Origin: an uncultured Clostridia bacterium | GTDB lineage: Bacteria > Bacillota > Clostridia > Lachnospirales > Lachnospiraceae | Length of the DNA: 61,672 nucleotides | Direction of reading: 5' to 3' | Assembly: GCA_947174885.1 (NCBI GenBank) | Contig: CAMWKO010000016.1 | Location: 1 to 61,672, forward strand | Position numbers and translations under genes: made by a program | Notes under the pieces: generated by a model | What the model was told of the DNA's origin: nothing | Database searches by the model: none | What the model saw: the letters and a program-made list of their open reading frames with translations, nothing else | In this document: piece by piece, positions 18,066 to 26,313 of the stretch | Numbering within the stretch: the stretch's first letter is position 1 | How the letters are laid out: every line of letters begins with the position of its first letter

Positions 18066-18467
18066 TTATATCATTCTTATATATGAATCAAAATATTGTT
18101 CCTGAAAATGTATCTCTCTTTCAATCTCTTCCTTTGAAAAAGAAATATTCTCCGGAGCAACTACCAATTTTTCTTCAATATCATCATTCCTATGTACAAT
18201 CGCTATAACCCTTCCGGTAAACTCCTTTACCGGCTCGCCCACGCCCAAAATATACGCATCCTGTTCCTCACCATCAGGCGCCATAAGCCCCTCTATATAT
18301 CCATAATTAACCGGATAATACATATCCTTATGTTTCGGATGATATGAGCCTAAGGGTCTGTCAACAGTAACTGTTATCGTTCTGCCCAAACAATTCTTCA
18401 ACTCCTGTTGTAGTTTTTCATAGCTTGCATTTAAGTCATCTGCTCCATCCAAGTACTTTCTGCACAT
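18066..18467 (-). CDS. Family I inorganic pyrophosphatase-like protein
   Basis: 133 residues. VTVDRPLGSYHPKHKDMYYPVNYGYIEG and DGEEQDAYILGV hold the active-site Tyr and Asp pattern of family I inorganic pyrophosphatases. It is shorter than the usual about 170 residues, as are several clostridial members, so activity is likely but not certain. The ATG at 18467 (MCRKYL) follows GAGGAGG; a GTG at 18512 is a weaker choice. Third gene of the operon starting at 19767. Confidence 0.75.
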   Translation of the reverse strand: MCRKYLDGADDLNASYEKLQQELKNCLGRTITVTVDRPLGSYHPKHKDMYYPVNYGYIEGLMAPDGEEQDAYILGVGEPVKEFTGRVIAIVHRNDDIEEKLVVAPENISFSKEEIEREIHFQEQYFDSYIRMI

Positions 18468-18512
18468 CAATTTTTCCTCCTCGAGGTTTAAAGCTTCCTT
18501 AAATACTATCAC

Positions 18513-18947
18513 CTATAATTTCTTGGTAAAGCAAATAATTCTATTAGCCTCCTCAAATCCCATTTTCAAATGAAATTTCAAACTAATATCATTATTCAAT
18601 TCACAATCACTTGCAAATTCCCTGCATCCTTGTTCATTTGCCCACCTTTCGCATACCTCCAGCAATTCCTTTGCCACTCCCTTTTTTCTATACTCTTCCT
18701 TAATAAAAATGCCCTCCAGATAACCCACGGGACTGCTTTCTGTTCCTTCCACATAATCATGACGCAGACCGCATTGTGCAAATCCAATAGCAACATTATT
18801 ATCAAATTTCAGAAATACTACACTGTCATTTTTTGATATAAGTTCTTCGAATTCTCTTTTAAGTTCTTCCATTTGATGTGTTTTCCACATCTGTATTGCC
18901 AGACCTGCAACTGCTTCACTATCCTTAATTTCTGCTTTTTTTATCAT
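18513..18947 (-). CDS. GNAT acetyltransferase resembling AAC(6')-I
   Basis: 144 residues, single GNAT fold. The acetyl-CoA loop is in IFIKEEYRKKGVAKEL. The blocks RHDYVEGTESSPVGYLEGIF, GCREFASDCEL and HLKMGFEEANRI match aminoglycoside 6'-N-acetyltransferases of the AAC(6')-I type. Many such chromosomal genes are silent or act on other amines, so resistance is not implied. The ATG at 18947 has GAGGT upstream and falls 28 bp after the TIM-barrel stop; the frame from 19028 overlaps that gene. Middle gene of the operon. Confidence 0.82.
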   Translation of the reverse strand: MIKKAEIKDSEAVAGLAIQMWKTHQMEELKREFEELISKNDSVVFLKFDNNVAIGFAQCGLRHDYVEGTESSPVGYLEGIFIKEEYRKKGVAKELLEVCERWANEQGCREFASDCELNNDISLKFHLKMGFEEANRIICFTKKL

Positions 18948-18975
18948 AACCGTTTTACCTCTGTATGATGATTCA

Positions 18976-19767
18976 TTAGCTGCAATACTTATTTTCTTTA
19001 AGCCACATAATTGATGTTTTAAGTGCACTGACTGTTTTTGTTTCTACCACGCATCTGCATTTACATTTATCAGCAATATTAAGTCTTTGTCCTAAATCTA
19101 TTTCTCCCATACCAAGTGTCATATGATTTTTTTTGCCTTCTGAATCATGAATATGAAAATGTTTTAATCTTCTCTCATTCTGCATAATAAACGGCTCATC
19201 CGTATTTTTTGCAGTATTGGAATGTCCAATATCCCAAGTCAATCCAAAGACCTCACTTTTAAGCAACATTTTAATTGCAGACTGCTCATAGCTTCTAAAA
19301 CCATCCGTATTTTCTATACATATCCTTATATCACTGCTTCCTATTTCCGTTTCACACATAATCATAAATTCATGAAATGATTTTATATATTCATCAAAAT
19401 ACTGTTCAAACAGCTGTATTTTTCCTGTCGGTAATGTAAGATGAATACCGTGATTCATATGCATATTAATAATCGGAACACCCAGCTTATGAGCAACACC
19501 AATAGTTCTTTTTACCGTTTCCATGTACGCATCAGCTACACGTTTATTAAAATCCGATATATTCAGATTTTCATCCAAATGTATTGTAAAATATATCCCT
19601 GCTTCTTCTGATAATTTTTTTAAATAAGATACTTTTTCTAATTCTTCTATTTGATATTCCGGCAAATTCATATTTAATTCAATGAATTTTAAGCCTAATT
19701 CTTTACATAATGATATATTTTCTTCTAAGCTTTTATTTTCTATTAATGTCGGCATTCCGAAATCCAT
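18976..19767 (-). CDS. Sugar phosphate isomerase/epimerase-like TIM barrel
   Basis: 263 residues of the xylose-isomerase/AP-endonuclease-2 fold. Likely metal ligands are seen in CIENTDG, LTWDIGHSN, and HFHIHDSEGKKNHMTLGMGEID. It should isomerise or epimerise a small sugar-like substrate, or less likely act on DNA. GGAGG precedes the ATG. It heads an operon with the AAC(6')-like and pyrophosphatase-like genes, an odd grouping that does not point to one pathway. Confidence 0.8.
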   Translation of the reverse strand: MDFGMPTLIENKSLEENISLCKELGLKFIELNMNLPEYQIEELEKVSYLKKLSEEAGIYFTIHLDENLNISDFNKRVADAYMETVKRTIGVAHKLGVPIINMHMNHGIHLTLPTGKIQLFEQYFDEYIKSFHEFMIMCETEIGSSDIRICIENTDGFRSYEQSAIKMLLKSEVFGLTWDIGHSNTAKNTDEPFIMQNERRLKHFHIHDSEGKKNHMTLGMGEIDLGQRLNIADKCKCRCVVETKTVSALKTSIMWLKENKYCS

Positions 19768-19882
19768 ATGTGTATTCCTCCAAAAATTTGTTTTCTAATA
19801 ATGTATTTTAAGAATTATGCTTTTATTAGGTAAAATGTATAATAAGAATGCTGTTTAAATTCATAATTTTTACCTTATCTAT

Positions 19883-20860
19883 TTAATTCTGCATTCTAAT
19901 CTGCTCTTCTTTAATCATTGAATATCTTATCAATAAGGAATCCTCCAAATTCTCTTTATTCATATTTATTCCTGTAATCTGATGATTATCATAAGTTGTA
20001 TAGTAATAAATTCCTTTATCTGCATTACAGCATGATGTGTAAATGGTAATTTCATATTTTCCGTCTCCCACATCACAGCAGCCTCTCTGCTGGTCAACCG
20101 AACCCAGAATATGAAAAAACTGGCTGACACTTTCTGCTTCTGATTCACCTGAAACTGAATTCATTTTTGTAAAAGCAACCCTGACAAAACGTGATTGAGA
20201 GGATAAGTCTCCCGGAAGTCCCAATGCTCCCATGCCACGGCTATATCTTTTTAAAGATAACTTATCGGAAAAATTGTTCTTTGGGTCTTTTGTTGATAAA
20301 TACATATAATTATTTAATTGGAACATCTGCTCACTAAACGGAGGATTATTTGTCAATACTCCCACCGGATTATCATAAATCTTAATGCCGTCCTTCACTG
20401 ATTCCACTGTTATTGATTCATTACCGTCTGCAATAATCCAATGAAGCTCGGCAACAGGTAACTGTTTATTAAACTGTGTATTTACAAGGTTAATTTTCTT
20501 AAGTAATAACATTGCCTCCTTTACTGTGGCACATTGTGCAAGAATCCATGGAATAAATTCAAATGTTGTCACATTATCTTTGCCTGACATCATCTTATCT
20601 GCATAATGAGCATTTCCCACAAAATTTAAGCCTGCCATTCCCAGTCCCTTTTCATTGACAGCTTCATAATATAACGGATAATCCTCTGCAACATGAGCCA
20701 TACCAATCATAGCATAATGTTTTTCCATAATACCCATATCGCGAAAATGAAAACAATAATTGCGGGGAGTTATCACAATCTCTTCTCCATACGAAAATTC
20801 ATAATCCAAGGTTCTTCCGAAATAGAAATCCTTTGTTTTATAAGTTGCCGCTGTACACAT
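19883..20860 (-). CDS. bsh: Bile salt hydrolase (choloylglycine hydrolase family)
   Basis: 325 residues, Ntn hydrolase of the Cys type. After Met removal Cys2 is the nucleophile; Arg16 and Asp19 (FGRTLDYEFSYGE), Asn79 (GLNF), Asn171 (LTNNP) and Arg224 (SQSRFVR) fill the other known active-site positions. It cleaves glycine or taurine from conjugated bile acids in the cytoplasm. Penicillin V acylases are related, but the pattern fits bile salt hydrolases better. SRG at 207-209 lies in the loop reported to set the amino-acid preference and would suggest glycine conjugates. Supports a gut habitat. Confidence 0.9.
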   Translation of the reverse strand: MCTAATYKTKDFYFGRTLDYEFSYGEEIVITPRNYCFHFRDMGIMEKHYAMIGMAHVAEDYPLYYEAVNEKGLGMAGLNFVGNAHYADKMMSGKDNVTTFEFIPWILAQCATVKEAMLLLKKINLVNTQFNKQLPVAELHWIIADGNESITVESVKDGIKIYDNPVGVLTNNPPFSEQMFQLNNYMYLSTKDPKNNFSDKLSLKRYSRGMGALGLPGDLSSQSRFVRVAFTKMNSVSGESEAESVSQFFHILGSVDQQRGCCDVGDGKYEITIYTSCCNADKGIYYYTTYDNHQITGINMNKENLEDSLLIRYSMIKEEQIRMQN

Positions 20861-20913
20861 AATATTACCTCACAAACTTTCCTTTTATATTTTTATCATT
20901 AATATTAACATAA

Positions 20914-20929
20914 TGATAATAATTTATCA
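20914..20929. promoter_or_regulatory. AT-rich inverted repeat upstream of bsh
   Basis: TGATAATAATTTATCA has 6-bp inverted arms (TGATAA/TTATCA) about 55 bp upstream of the bsh ATG. It looks like a Fur/PerR-class operator, but AT-rich DNA makes such sites by chance. Confidence 0.3.
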
Positions 20930-20945
20930 TGCTAATTTTTAATAC

Positions 20946-21130
20946 TTGAGTTTCCGTATTTTTTATTTTTAGCTTCAAAAAGCTTACATCATCATAATGA
21001 TGTAAGCATCTTGTACAAAAAGTTGAAGATTAAAGTCCACTTTCATCTGCAGCTTTTTATGCAAGATGTCTATGTTGCCTTTGGCAACAAGATTTTTTGA
21101 AGCTAAAAATAAAAAATACGGAAACTCTAA
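20946..21130. repeat. MITE-like repeat family A, complete copy A3
   Basis: About 185 bp with the same terminal inverted repeats as A2 and extra internal hairpin sequence (GTTGCCTTTGGCAAC). ATTTTTAATAC occurs just outside both ends (20935-20945 and 21132-21142), again suggesting target duplication. It lies between bsh and the sirtuin gene. Confidence 0.85.
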
Positions 21131-21157
21131 CATTTTTAATACCGAGTTTTGTCTATG

Positions 21158-21910
21158 CTACTCTATATCAGTACAATACGCAAGTACCCTGCCTATACTG
21201 TCATTGATTATCAAATCTGACTTACCGTCCATAGGTGTTGAGGATTTATTAATTAAAACAAGATTTTTTCCGTTAAAATATCTTATCAGTCCCGCTGCCG
21301 GATATACGGCAAGAGACGTTCCTCCGATAATAAGTGTATCTGCATTCATAATATGACCTACAGCTTCATTTATAACAGTATCTTCTAAACCTTCCTCATA
21401 CAGTACCACATCCGGCTTAATCACTCCTCCACACTCACATACCGGAACATGTTCCATGTTCATTATCTCTGTAAAATTATAAAATCTTCTGCATTTCATA
21501 CAATAATTTCTGTGAATACTTCCATGAAGCTCATAGACTGATTTACTGCCTGCTGCCTGATGAAGACCGTCTATATTCTGCGTTATCACTGCCTTTAATC
21601 TGCCCTCCGCTTCAAGCTTCGCCAGTGCTTTATGGGCATTATTGGGCATTACTCCATCTATTAACAGCTTATCCCTGTAAAACCTGAAAAACTCCTCCTT
21701 ATTTCGCATAAAAAATGTATGACTTAATATTGTTTCCGGAGGATATTTATATGATTGATTATATAATCCGTCCACACTTCTAAAATCAGGCACTCCACTC
21801 TCTGTTGAGACTCCTGCCCCTCCGAAAAATACAATATATCTACTGTCATTTATTATATGTTTCAGTTTTTGCCATTCATCCGGCACTTGTAATTCATTTA
21901 TTGTTGACAT
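21158..21910 (-). CDS. cobB: Sir2-family NAD-dependent protein deacylase
   Basis: 250 residues. NAD site GGAGVSTESGVPDFRS (30-45), TQNIDGLH (110-117), catalytic His129 in ELHGS, and zinc ligands Cys137, Cys140, Cys158 and Cys160. It removes acetyl or other acyl groups from lysine in cytoplasmic proteins using NAD. A standalone gene; the ribosome site (AGAAGAAG) is weak. Confidence 0.93.
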   Translation of the reverse strand: MSTINELQVPDEWQKLKHIINDSRYIVFFGGAGVSTESGVPDFRSVDGLYNQSYKYPPETILSHTFFMRNKEEFFRFYRDKLLIDGVMPNNAHKALAKLEAEGRLKAVITQNIDGLHQAAGSKSVYELHGSIHRNYCMKCRRFYNFTEIMNMEHVPVCECGGVIKPDVVLYEEGLEDTVINEAVGHIMNADTLIIGGTSLAVYPAAGLIRYFNGKNLVLINKSSTPMDGKSDLIINDSIGRVLAYCTDIE

Positions 21911-22030
21911 AAAAATCTTCTTCTTTTCATTTTATTTTTTTGAGTTTCTTTATTTCTTATTTTATGACTAATCAAGTCCTGCTGTCTATAGGCAGCATAA
22001 ACATAATAATATGCTTTTCCATAAGGTAAT

Positions 22031-22705
22031 TTATAAAATATTAATCAATTCATCAAGGGAATGTATTATATAATCAGGTACAGGATTTAAATCCATATCG
22101 TGATACATCCTTCTTCTATCAAGCAATACTGCTCTCATCCCAATAGTTTTTGGTCCATACACATCATCAATATAGCTGTCTCCAACAAAAATACAATCAT
22201 CTACTGACCAACCGCTCCTATCCAAAATTGTTTCGTAGAATTTAGGGTTTGGTTTATAAACTTCCATATTTTCAGATGTATAAATATGCGAAAACATAAG
22301 ATTATTACTCTTGAGATAATACATCAGCGAGTCCGTATCCGTATTTGAACCTATTGCAAAATCCACTCCCTTTTCTGCGAGTTGATTTAACACATTCTTT
22401 ACATCTTCAAAAACTAATCTTTCCGCAAATAATGATTGAATCATTGGTTTTACCTCTTCAGAGGCATTTGCACAAATTCCATAATGAACAAATGTTTCTT
22501 CCAAACTTAATTTAAACAAAGTTTTTTCATTAATAAAGTCAGAATTATCTGTCATCTGCTTTTTTACTTTTTTCCAATAAGCATAAAATTCTTTTGTATC
22601 TTCATGAGAGCAGACATTTGAAAGAATTTGTTCTACAGCCTTTATTGAACCATCTCCGGTATTTATGAGCGTTCCAAAGCAATCAAAAATAATATGCCTG
22701 ACCAT
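22031..22705 (-). CDS. HAD-superfamily hydrolase
   Basis: 224 residues. HAD motifs: IIFDCFGTL near the start, IGSNTD (motif II), and FVGDSYIDDVYGPKTIGMRAVLLDR (motifs III-IV). The helical cap suggests the YjjG/haloacid dehalogenase type, acting on small phosphorylated compounds such as nucleotides. The substrate is not predictable. The leader TGTGAGGTAATATTATG is identical to that of bsh. Confidence 0.85.
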   Translation of the reverse strand: MVRHIIFDCFGTLINTGDGSIKAVEQILSNVCSHEDTKEFYAYWKKVKKQMTDNSDFINEKTLFKLSLEETFVHYGICANASEEVKPMIQSLFAERLVFEDVKNVLNQLAEKGVDFAIGSNTDTDSLMYYLKSNNLMFSHIYTSENMEVYKPNPKFYETILDRSGWSVDDCIFVGDSYIDDVYGPKTIGMRAVLLDRRRMYHDMDLNPVPDYIIHSLDELINIL

Positions 22706-22843
22706 AATATTACCTCACATTTTTTATATTATACAAATAATAATTATTCATATAGAATTCTTTCGCAACCATTAAGAGCTTCATTAACATAACTTCTCAT
22801 ATGCTTTTATCTATTTATTAGTTTTACCGGTCATATTTTATAA

Positions 22844-23201
22844 TCACTTATTCTTAGCCACAACAGTTTTCCCATCTATATCAGCACCAGTTAATTTACA
22901 TGCCTGTCTTAATATATTATCAATCATTTCCTGCTTACCATTTGTATAGGCGATTCTATCATTCATATACCATTTTGATAATTCTTCTTTCATCATTGAA
23001 TACTTCAAAGCCATTTCATCATTAGAATTCAGATAATCACGAAAATTTATATAGTTTGTCCATTCCCTTTGATTCCAAATTACAAATTGCATCATATCCT
23101 AATATGCTTTCCAGTAAGTAAATAGTCTCCCCTGAATTACTGTCCCATTGTTCACTATGAGGCTCTAATACTACCGTTCCTCGCTTTAATCCTAATCCCA
23201 T
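22844..23201 (-). pseudogene. GrpB-family (UPF0157) gene with internal deletion
   Basis: The ATG at 23201, behind AGGAG, begins a GrpB-like N-terminus (MGLGLKRGTVVLEPHSEQWD...LLESILGYDA). At about 23095 it changes frame and jumps directly to the GrpB C-terminal part (FVIWNQREWTNYINFRDYL to the stop). The middle of the fold, roughly 60-70 residues, is missing. The 83-residue open frame at 22844-23095 is therefore only the tail of a dead gene. Confidence 0.7.
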
Positions 23202-23435
23202 TCAGTCTCCTATCTTTCTTCACGAACAATCCTATATAACTCTTCTTCATTTTAAATCAATAAAATAGTAATGTCTACAATTTTTTCTCTTTCCTCATTT
23301 TCAGAAGTTAAAAAACAATAAACAAAATATCCTGTCCTTTTTATAAAAAATATATATATTTCTGATTGTAGTTGAAATAATAGAATTTATGTATTTTCTC
23401 GTCCTCAACAGGTGTCTGGGCAGCATGATACAAAC

Positions 23436-24335
23436 CTATTCATCCTGCCCATTCATTTTTTTCTCCTGCGTATAACGATGCACCTTACGGCCTCTGTCTT
23501 TTTGCACACCCCGTGCATATTCAATTTCCGGATAACCAAAACCGACAATCAGTTTCATATAGTGGTCTGTTGGTATCCCCAACATTTCCCTTGCTTTCGG
23601 AGAGAGTTCCTGCAGAACATCCGATGAATAGCTCATGATGATTGTTCCAAGACCAAAGGCATTTGCAAGCAGTTCAAAATATGTGGTTGCTATATTACAA
23701 TTAACCTTTGAATCCTCTGCCCACTTGCCCACACATTTTTCATGTGCTATGAAAAGGTGAGGTGCACCGCAAAACAGTAAATCGTCTTTCCTGACTGCCT
23801 TTTCAGACTGCTTCATTTTTGTATAATAAAATTCGCTGAAGCTAGATGTATAGATATGTTTCCTTGCAGCCTTTTCCATATCAGAGTATGCAATATTCCA
23901 GATTTGCCTTACTCTATCCTTATCATCAATTACTGTGTATTCAACGCCGCAAGAATTGCCACCAGTCGGTGCAGATGCCATAGCATATAAAATACGGTTT
24001 ATGATGTCTGGCTCAATATTTTTATCTAAATACCTTCTGCAGGAACGGCGATTTACAATCAACTGTTCCATATAGATGCCCATTTGAGGCGGCGGTGGCT
24101 GTAAAGAGTTTTCTGGCTTCTTATCAAAAATAGATATCGCTCCCACAGGACATACCGCAAGACAATGTTCGCATCTCCAACAGCCCCGCCAACCATACCG
24201 TTCAAATTCTTTCATTTCCGGGTAGCCGTCCTGACCAAACTCGATTACCATGCCAGAGCATACATTGATACATTTGCCGCAGCGAATACACTTTGACTTA
24301 TCGACTGTAAAATGTGTTTTTTGTTCTATTCCCAT
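23436..24335 (-). CDS. Ferredoxin-nitroreductase fusion of the ACGX cluster
   Basis: 299 residues. Two [4Fe-4S] motifs, CIRCGKCINVC (Cys16, 19, 22, 26) and CWRCEHCLAVC (Cys52, 55, 58, 62), precede an FMN nitroreductase domain (about 85-285) that starts with NRRSCRRYLDKNIEPD. The ferredoxin part can feed electrons to or take them from the flavin. As last gene of the ACGX operon it may oxidise or reduce the modified peptide, or regenerate the radical SAM enzyme; that role is inference. GC is visibly above the left core. Confidence 0.85.
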   Translation of the reverse strand: MGIEQKTHFTVDKSKCIRCGKCINVCSGMVIEFGQDGYPEMKEFERYGWRGCWRCEHCLAVCPVGAISIFDKKPENSLQPPPPQMGIYMEQLIVNRRSCRRYLDKNIEPDIINRILYAMASAPTGGNSCGVEYTVIDDKDRVRQIWNIAYSDMEKAARKHIYTSSFSEFYYTKMKQSEKAVRKDDLLFCGAPHLFIAHEKCVGKWAEDSKVNCNIATTYFELLANAFGLGTIIMSYSSDVLQELSPKAREMLGIPTDHYMKLIVGFGYPEIEYARGVQKDRGRKVHRYTQEKKMNGQDE

Positions 24336-24372
24336 AATCGTTCCCTGCTCTTTCTACTTGTCATCCAGACCA

Positions 24373-24951
24373 TTATTCAACAATTTTGCCTCTGCTTTCT
24401 TTCCTCGGTTTTACCTGCGGGTATTCTCCTTCACAATATCCCAAAAGAACAAAGCAACGGGCAATATAATTTGCGGGTATCTCCCATTCCTGCAAGAATG
24501 CCGCACCTACTTCATTATCAAAGGTTTCCTCACCCCTTGCAATAATACAAGAGGAAATGCCCAGTTCCGCCGCCATCAACACCATATTCTCAGCACAACA
24601 AAAGGCATCTGGAATACTGTAAAGAAAATCCTTCTGTGCAAAAACTACACAAACCGTGGGAGCGCCGTAAAAGCCACTTTTAATAGACGAATCATCAATC
24701 ACGCTGGGCTGTTCCTTTGAAACATAGCCGCCCAACAGCCTGCTTCGGTCAAAACGAGCGAGGTTCAACCTCCCAATCTTCTCGGCTAAAGCCTGATTAT
24801 GAATGCCCAAAATAATACTGCGCTGACCGCCTCCGGCATTTGGCGCATAAGTTCCGGCTTCTATGATTTTCTCCAAATCCGGTTTTGAAATCTGCCTATC
24901 CTGATATTTACGGATAGAGCGGCGATGTTTCATCAACTCAAAAAGTTCCAT
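24373..24951 (-). CDS. Nitroreductase-family protein of the ACGX cluster
   Basis: 192 residues, a single FMN-binding nitroreductase fold beginning ELMKHRRSIRKYQDRQ, with the FMN-contact region TYAPNAGGGQ. It has no ferredoxin domain. The ATG overlaps the stop of the radical SAM gene (TAATG) and its ribosome site lies in that gene's last codons, so expression is coupled. Nitroreductase-fold proteins in RiPP clusters include azoline dehydrogenases, but no YcaO-type cyclase is encoded here, so another redox step is more likely. Confidence 0.85.
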   Translation of the reverse strand: MELFELMKHRRSIRKYQDRQISKPDLEKIIEAGTYAPNAGGGQRSIILGIHNQALAEKIGRLNLARFDRSRLLGGYVSKEQPSVIDDSSIKSGFYGAPTVCVVFAQKDFLYSIPDAFCCAENMVLMAAELGISSCIIARGEETFDNEVGAAFLQEWEIPANYIARCFVLLGYCEGEYPQVKPRKESRGKIVE

Positions 24952-25985
24952 TATTCAATCTCCTTCCAACATTGCGGATCAGTATCATAAAAATCCCCCC
25001 GTACTCCGCTGGCAACAGCCGGACAGCCACGGCACCATGCTTTCAATTCGCATTTTCTGCATTTCTTGAACTTGTCATATTCTCGATAGGCTTCCATTTC
25101 ACAGACCCAAACATCGGCAATCCTGTCCTCAAAAACATTTGCCACTCGGCTATTTTGCACCCGGCGGCAGGCATAAATATCACCCGTTGGCAGGATTGTC
25201 AAATGGCAGTTCCCGCAGTTACAGCCACCGTAGATCATACCCTCTTTGGCGTTCTCGTGAACTTTGAACTCCCCTGTTTCATACTCATACAGCGTCCAAA
25301 GATGATCCTTTTTATTGAAGTAAGTTTCGCAGCCTGCCGCTTTATACTCTTTGAATTTTTTATCACAGTCTGCAAGCAATTTCCGGTAACGCATAGGCTC
25401 TATGCCTGTATCCTTTTCCTCACTGGTCGGACAATAGCGTGCAAAAGCAAACACATCAACTTTATGGGCAACCACCGTGTCAATGACGGCGGGAATTTCC
25501 TCAATGTTTTTGCCAGAAACAGTTGTCATCACCACGCTGCGAATACCGGCTTTTTTAATACAGGCAACTTTTTCTAATGTAATATCAAAGGACCCAGGTT
25601 TCCTAAACCAGTCGTGCGTTTCCCTCATACCATCAAGAGAAAGCTGATATTTCTGACAACCGTATTCTTTCAGCTTCTGACAAACTTCATCATTTAGGTG
25701 GAATGGATTTCCAAGGATTGTAAAAGGGATATCGTATGTTTTCAGAAGTTCAAGTGTTTTCCAAAAATCCGGGTGCAGAATCGGATCTCCACCTGTAATA
25801 TAAAAGTACGGCAGTCGGTTATACATTTTGCAAAAATCCAAGCAGTTATAAAAGGTATCCTGTATTTGCTCCCATGTCATAGCATCCAGTTTTTTGCAGC
25901 TATCCTCTGAAAATATGTAGCAGTGCTTGCACCTCTGGTCACACTCATCTGTGATATGCCATTGAAAAGAAAAATACTGTTTCAT
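24951..25985 (-). CDS. Radical SAM/SPASM enzyme, ACGX peptide system
   Basis: 344 residues. The radical SAM CX3CX2C motif is CDQRCKHC (Cys15, Cys19, Cys22), followed by a partial TIM barrel with ITGGDPILHPDF. The C-terminal about 90 residues form a Cys-rich SPASM domain (GGCNCGNC, CRKCELKAWCRGC) for auxiliary Fe-S clusters. SPASM enzymes modify peptides, often by thioether or carbon-carbon crosslinks. The gene next to it encodes a small ACGX-repeat peptide, which makes it a peptide maturase. I recall a family with this name; the reaction is, as far as I know, undetermined. Confidence 0.88.
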   Translation of the reverse strand: MKQYFSFQWHITDECDQRCKHCYIFSEDSCKKLDAMTWEQIQDTFYNCLDFCKMYNRLPYFYITGGDPILHPDFWKTLELLKTYDIPFTILGNPFHLNDEVCQKLKEYGCQKYQLSLDGMRETHDWFRKPGSFDITLEKVACIKKAGIRSVVMTTVSGKNIEEIPAVIDTVVAHKVDVFAFARYCPTSEEKDTGIEPMRYRKLLADCDKKFKEYKAAGCETYFNKKDHLWTLYEYETGEFKVHENAKEGMIYGGCNCGNCHLTILPTGDIYACRRVQNSRVANVFEDRIADVWVCEMEAYREYDKFKKCRKCELKAWCRGCPAVASGVRGDFYDTDPQCWKEIE

Positions 25986-26036
25986 ACTGTTGTCCTCGCT
26001 TTATATTAAATCGGTTTTACCGAGTAACAATCGAAT

Positions 26037-26066
26037 GTTCCCGGCGAGAGCGTTCCCGCCGGGAAC
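26037..26066 (-). terminator. Hairpin between precursor and radical SAM genes
   Basis: A perfect 10-bp GC-rich stem, GTTCCCGGCG (26037-26046) with CGCCGGGAAC (26057-26066), in the 102-bp gap after the precursor stop. No T run follows, so it probably acts as an RNA-stabilising or partial-termination hairpin that keeps precursor mRNA above that of the enzymes. Confidence 0.6.
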
Positions 26067-26087
26067 GGCTTTAAGGATGGTAGTTAA

Positions 26088-26261
26088 TTACTTGTCGCCA
26101 GCACCACAAGCAGAGCCGCAAGCAGCGGGCTTTTCTTCCGGCTTGTCATCAGCACCGCAGGCAGCAGGAGTCTCGGTTGGCTTATCAGAAGCCCCACAAG
26201 CAGCTCCACAAGCGGAAGCAGCCTTTTCCTCAGTCCATCCAGCAAGATTAGAAAGTGCCAT
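26088..26261 (-). CDS. ACGX-repeat precursor peptide
   Basis: 57 residues, below common gene-calling cut-offs. A short leader (about 16 residues, with LSNLAGWTEEKA) is followed by five ACG(A/S) motifs: a pair at 17-24, one at 34-37, and a pair at 47-54, separated by Lys/Pro/Glu/Asp spacers (DKPTETP, DKPEEKP). All five Cys are in these motifs. GAGGAGG stands 8 bases before the ATG and a promoter about 50 bases upstream. First gene of the operon with radical SAM and nitroreductase genes, so almost certainly its substrate. No transporter or peptidase is in the operon. Confidence 0.88.
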   Translation of the reverse strand: MALSNLAGWTEEKAASACGAACGASDKPTETPAACGADDKPEEKPAACGSACGAGDK

Positions 26262-26313
26262 AAAAGGTCCTCCTCATAGGTATTCAGGGAGTTTTTCACA
26301 CCCCGTAGCAATA

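Noticed and set aside
26084-26311. 75-codon Leu-rich minus frame over the precursor gene
   Set aside because: A shadow of the ACGX peptide gene in another frame; it has no ribosome site while the 57-codon frame does.
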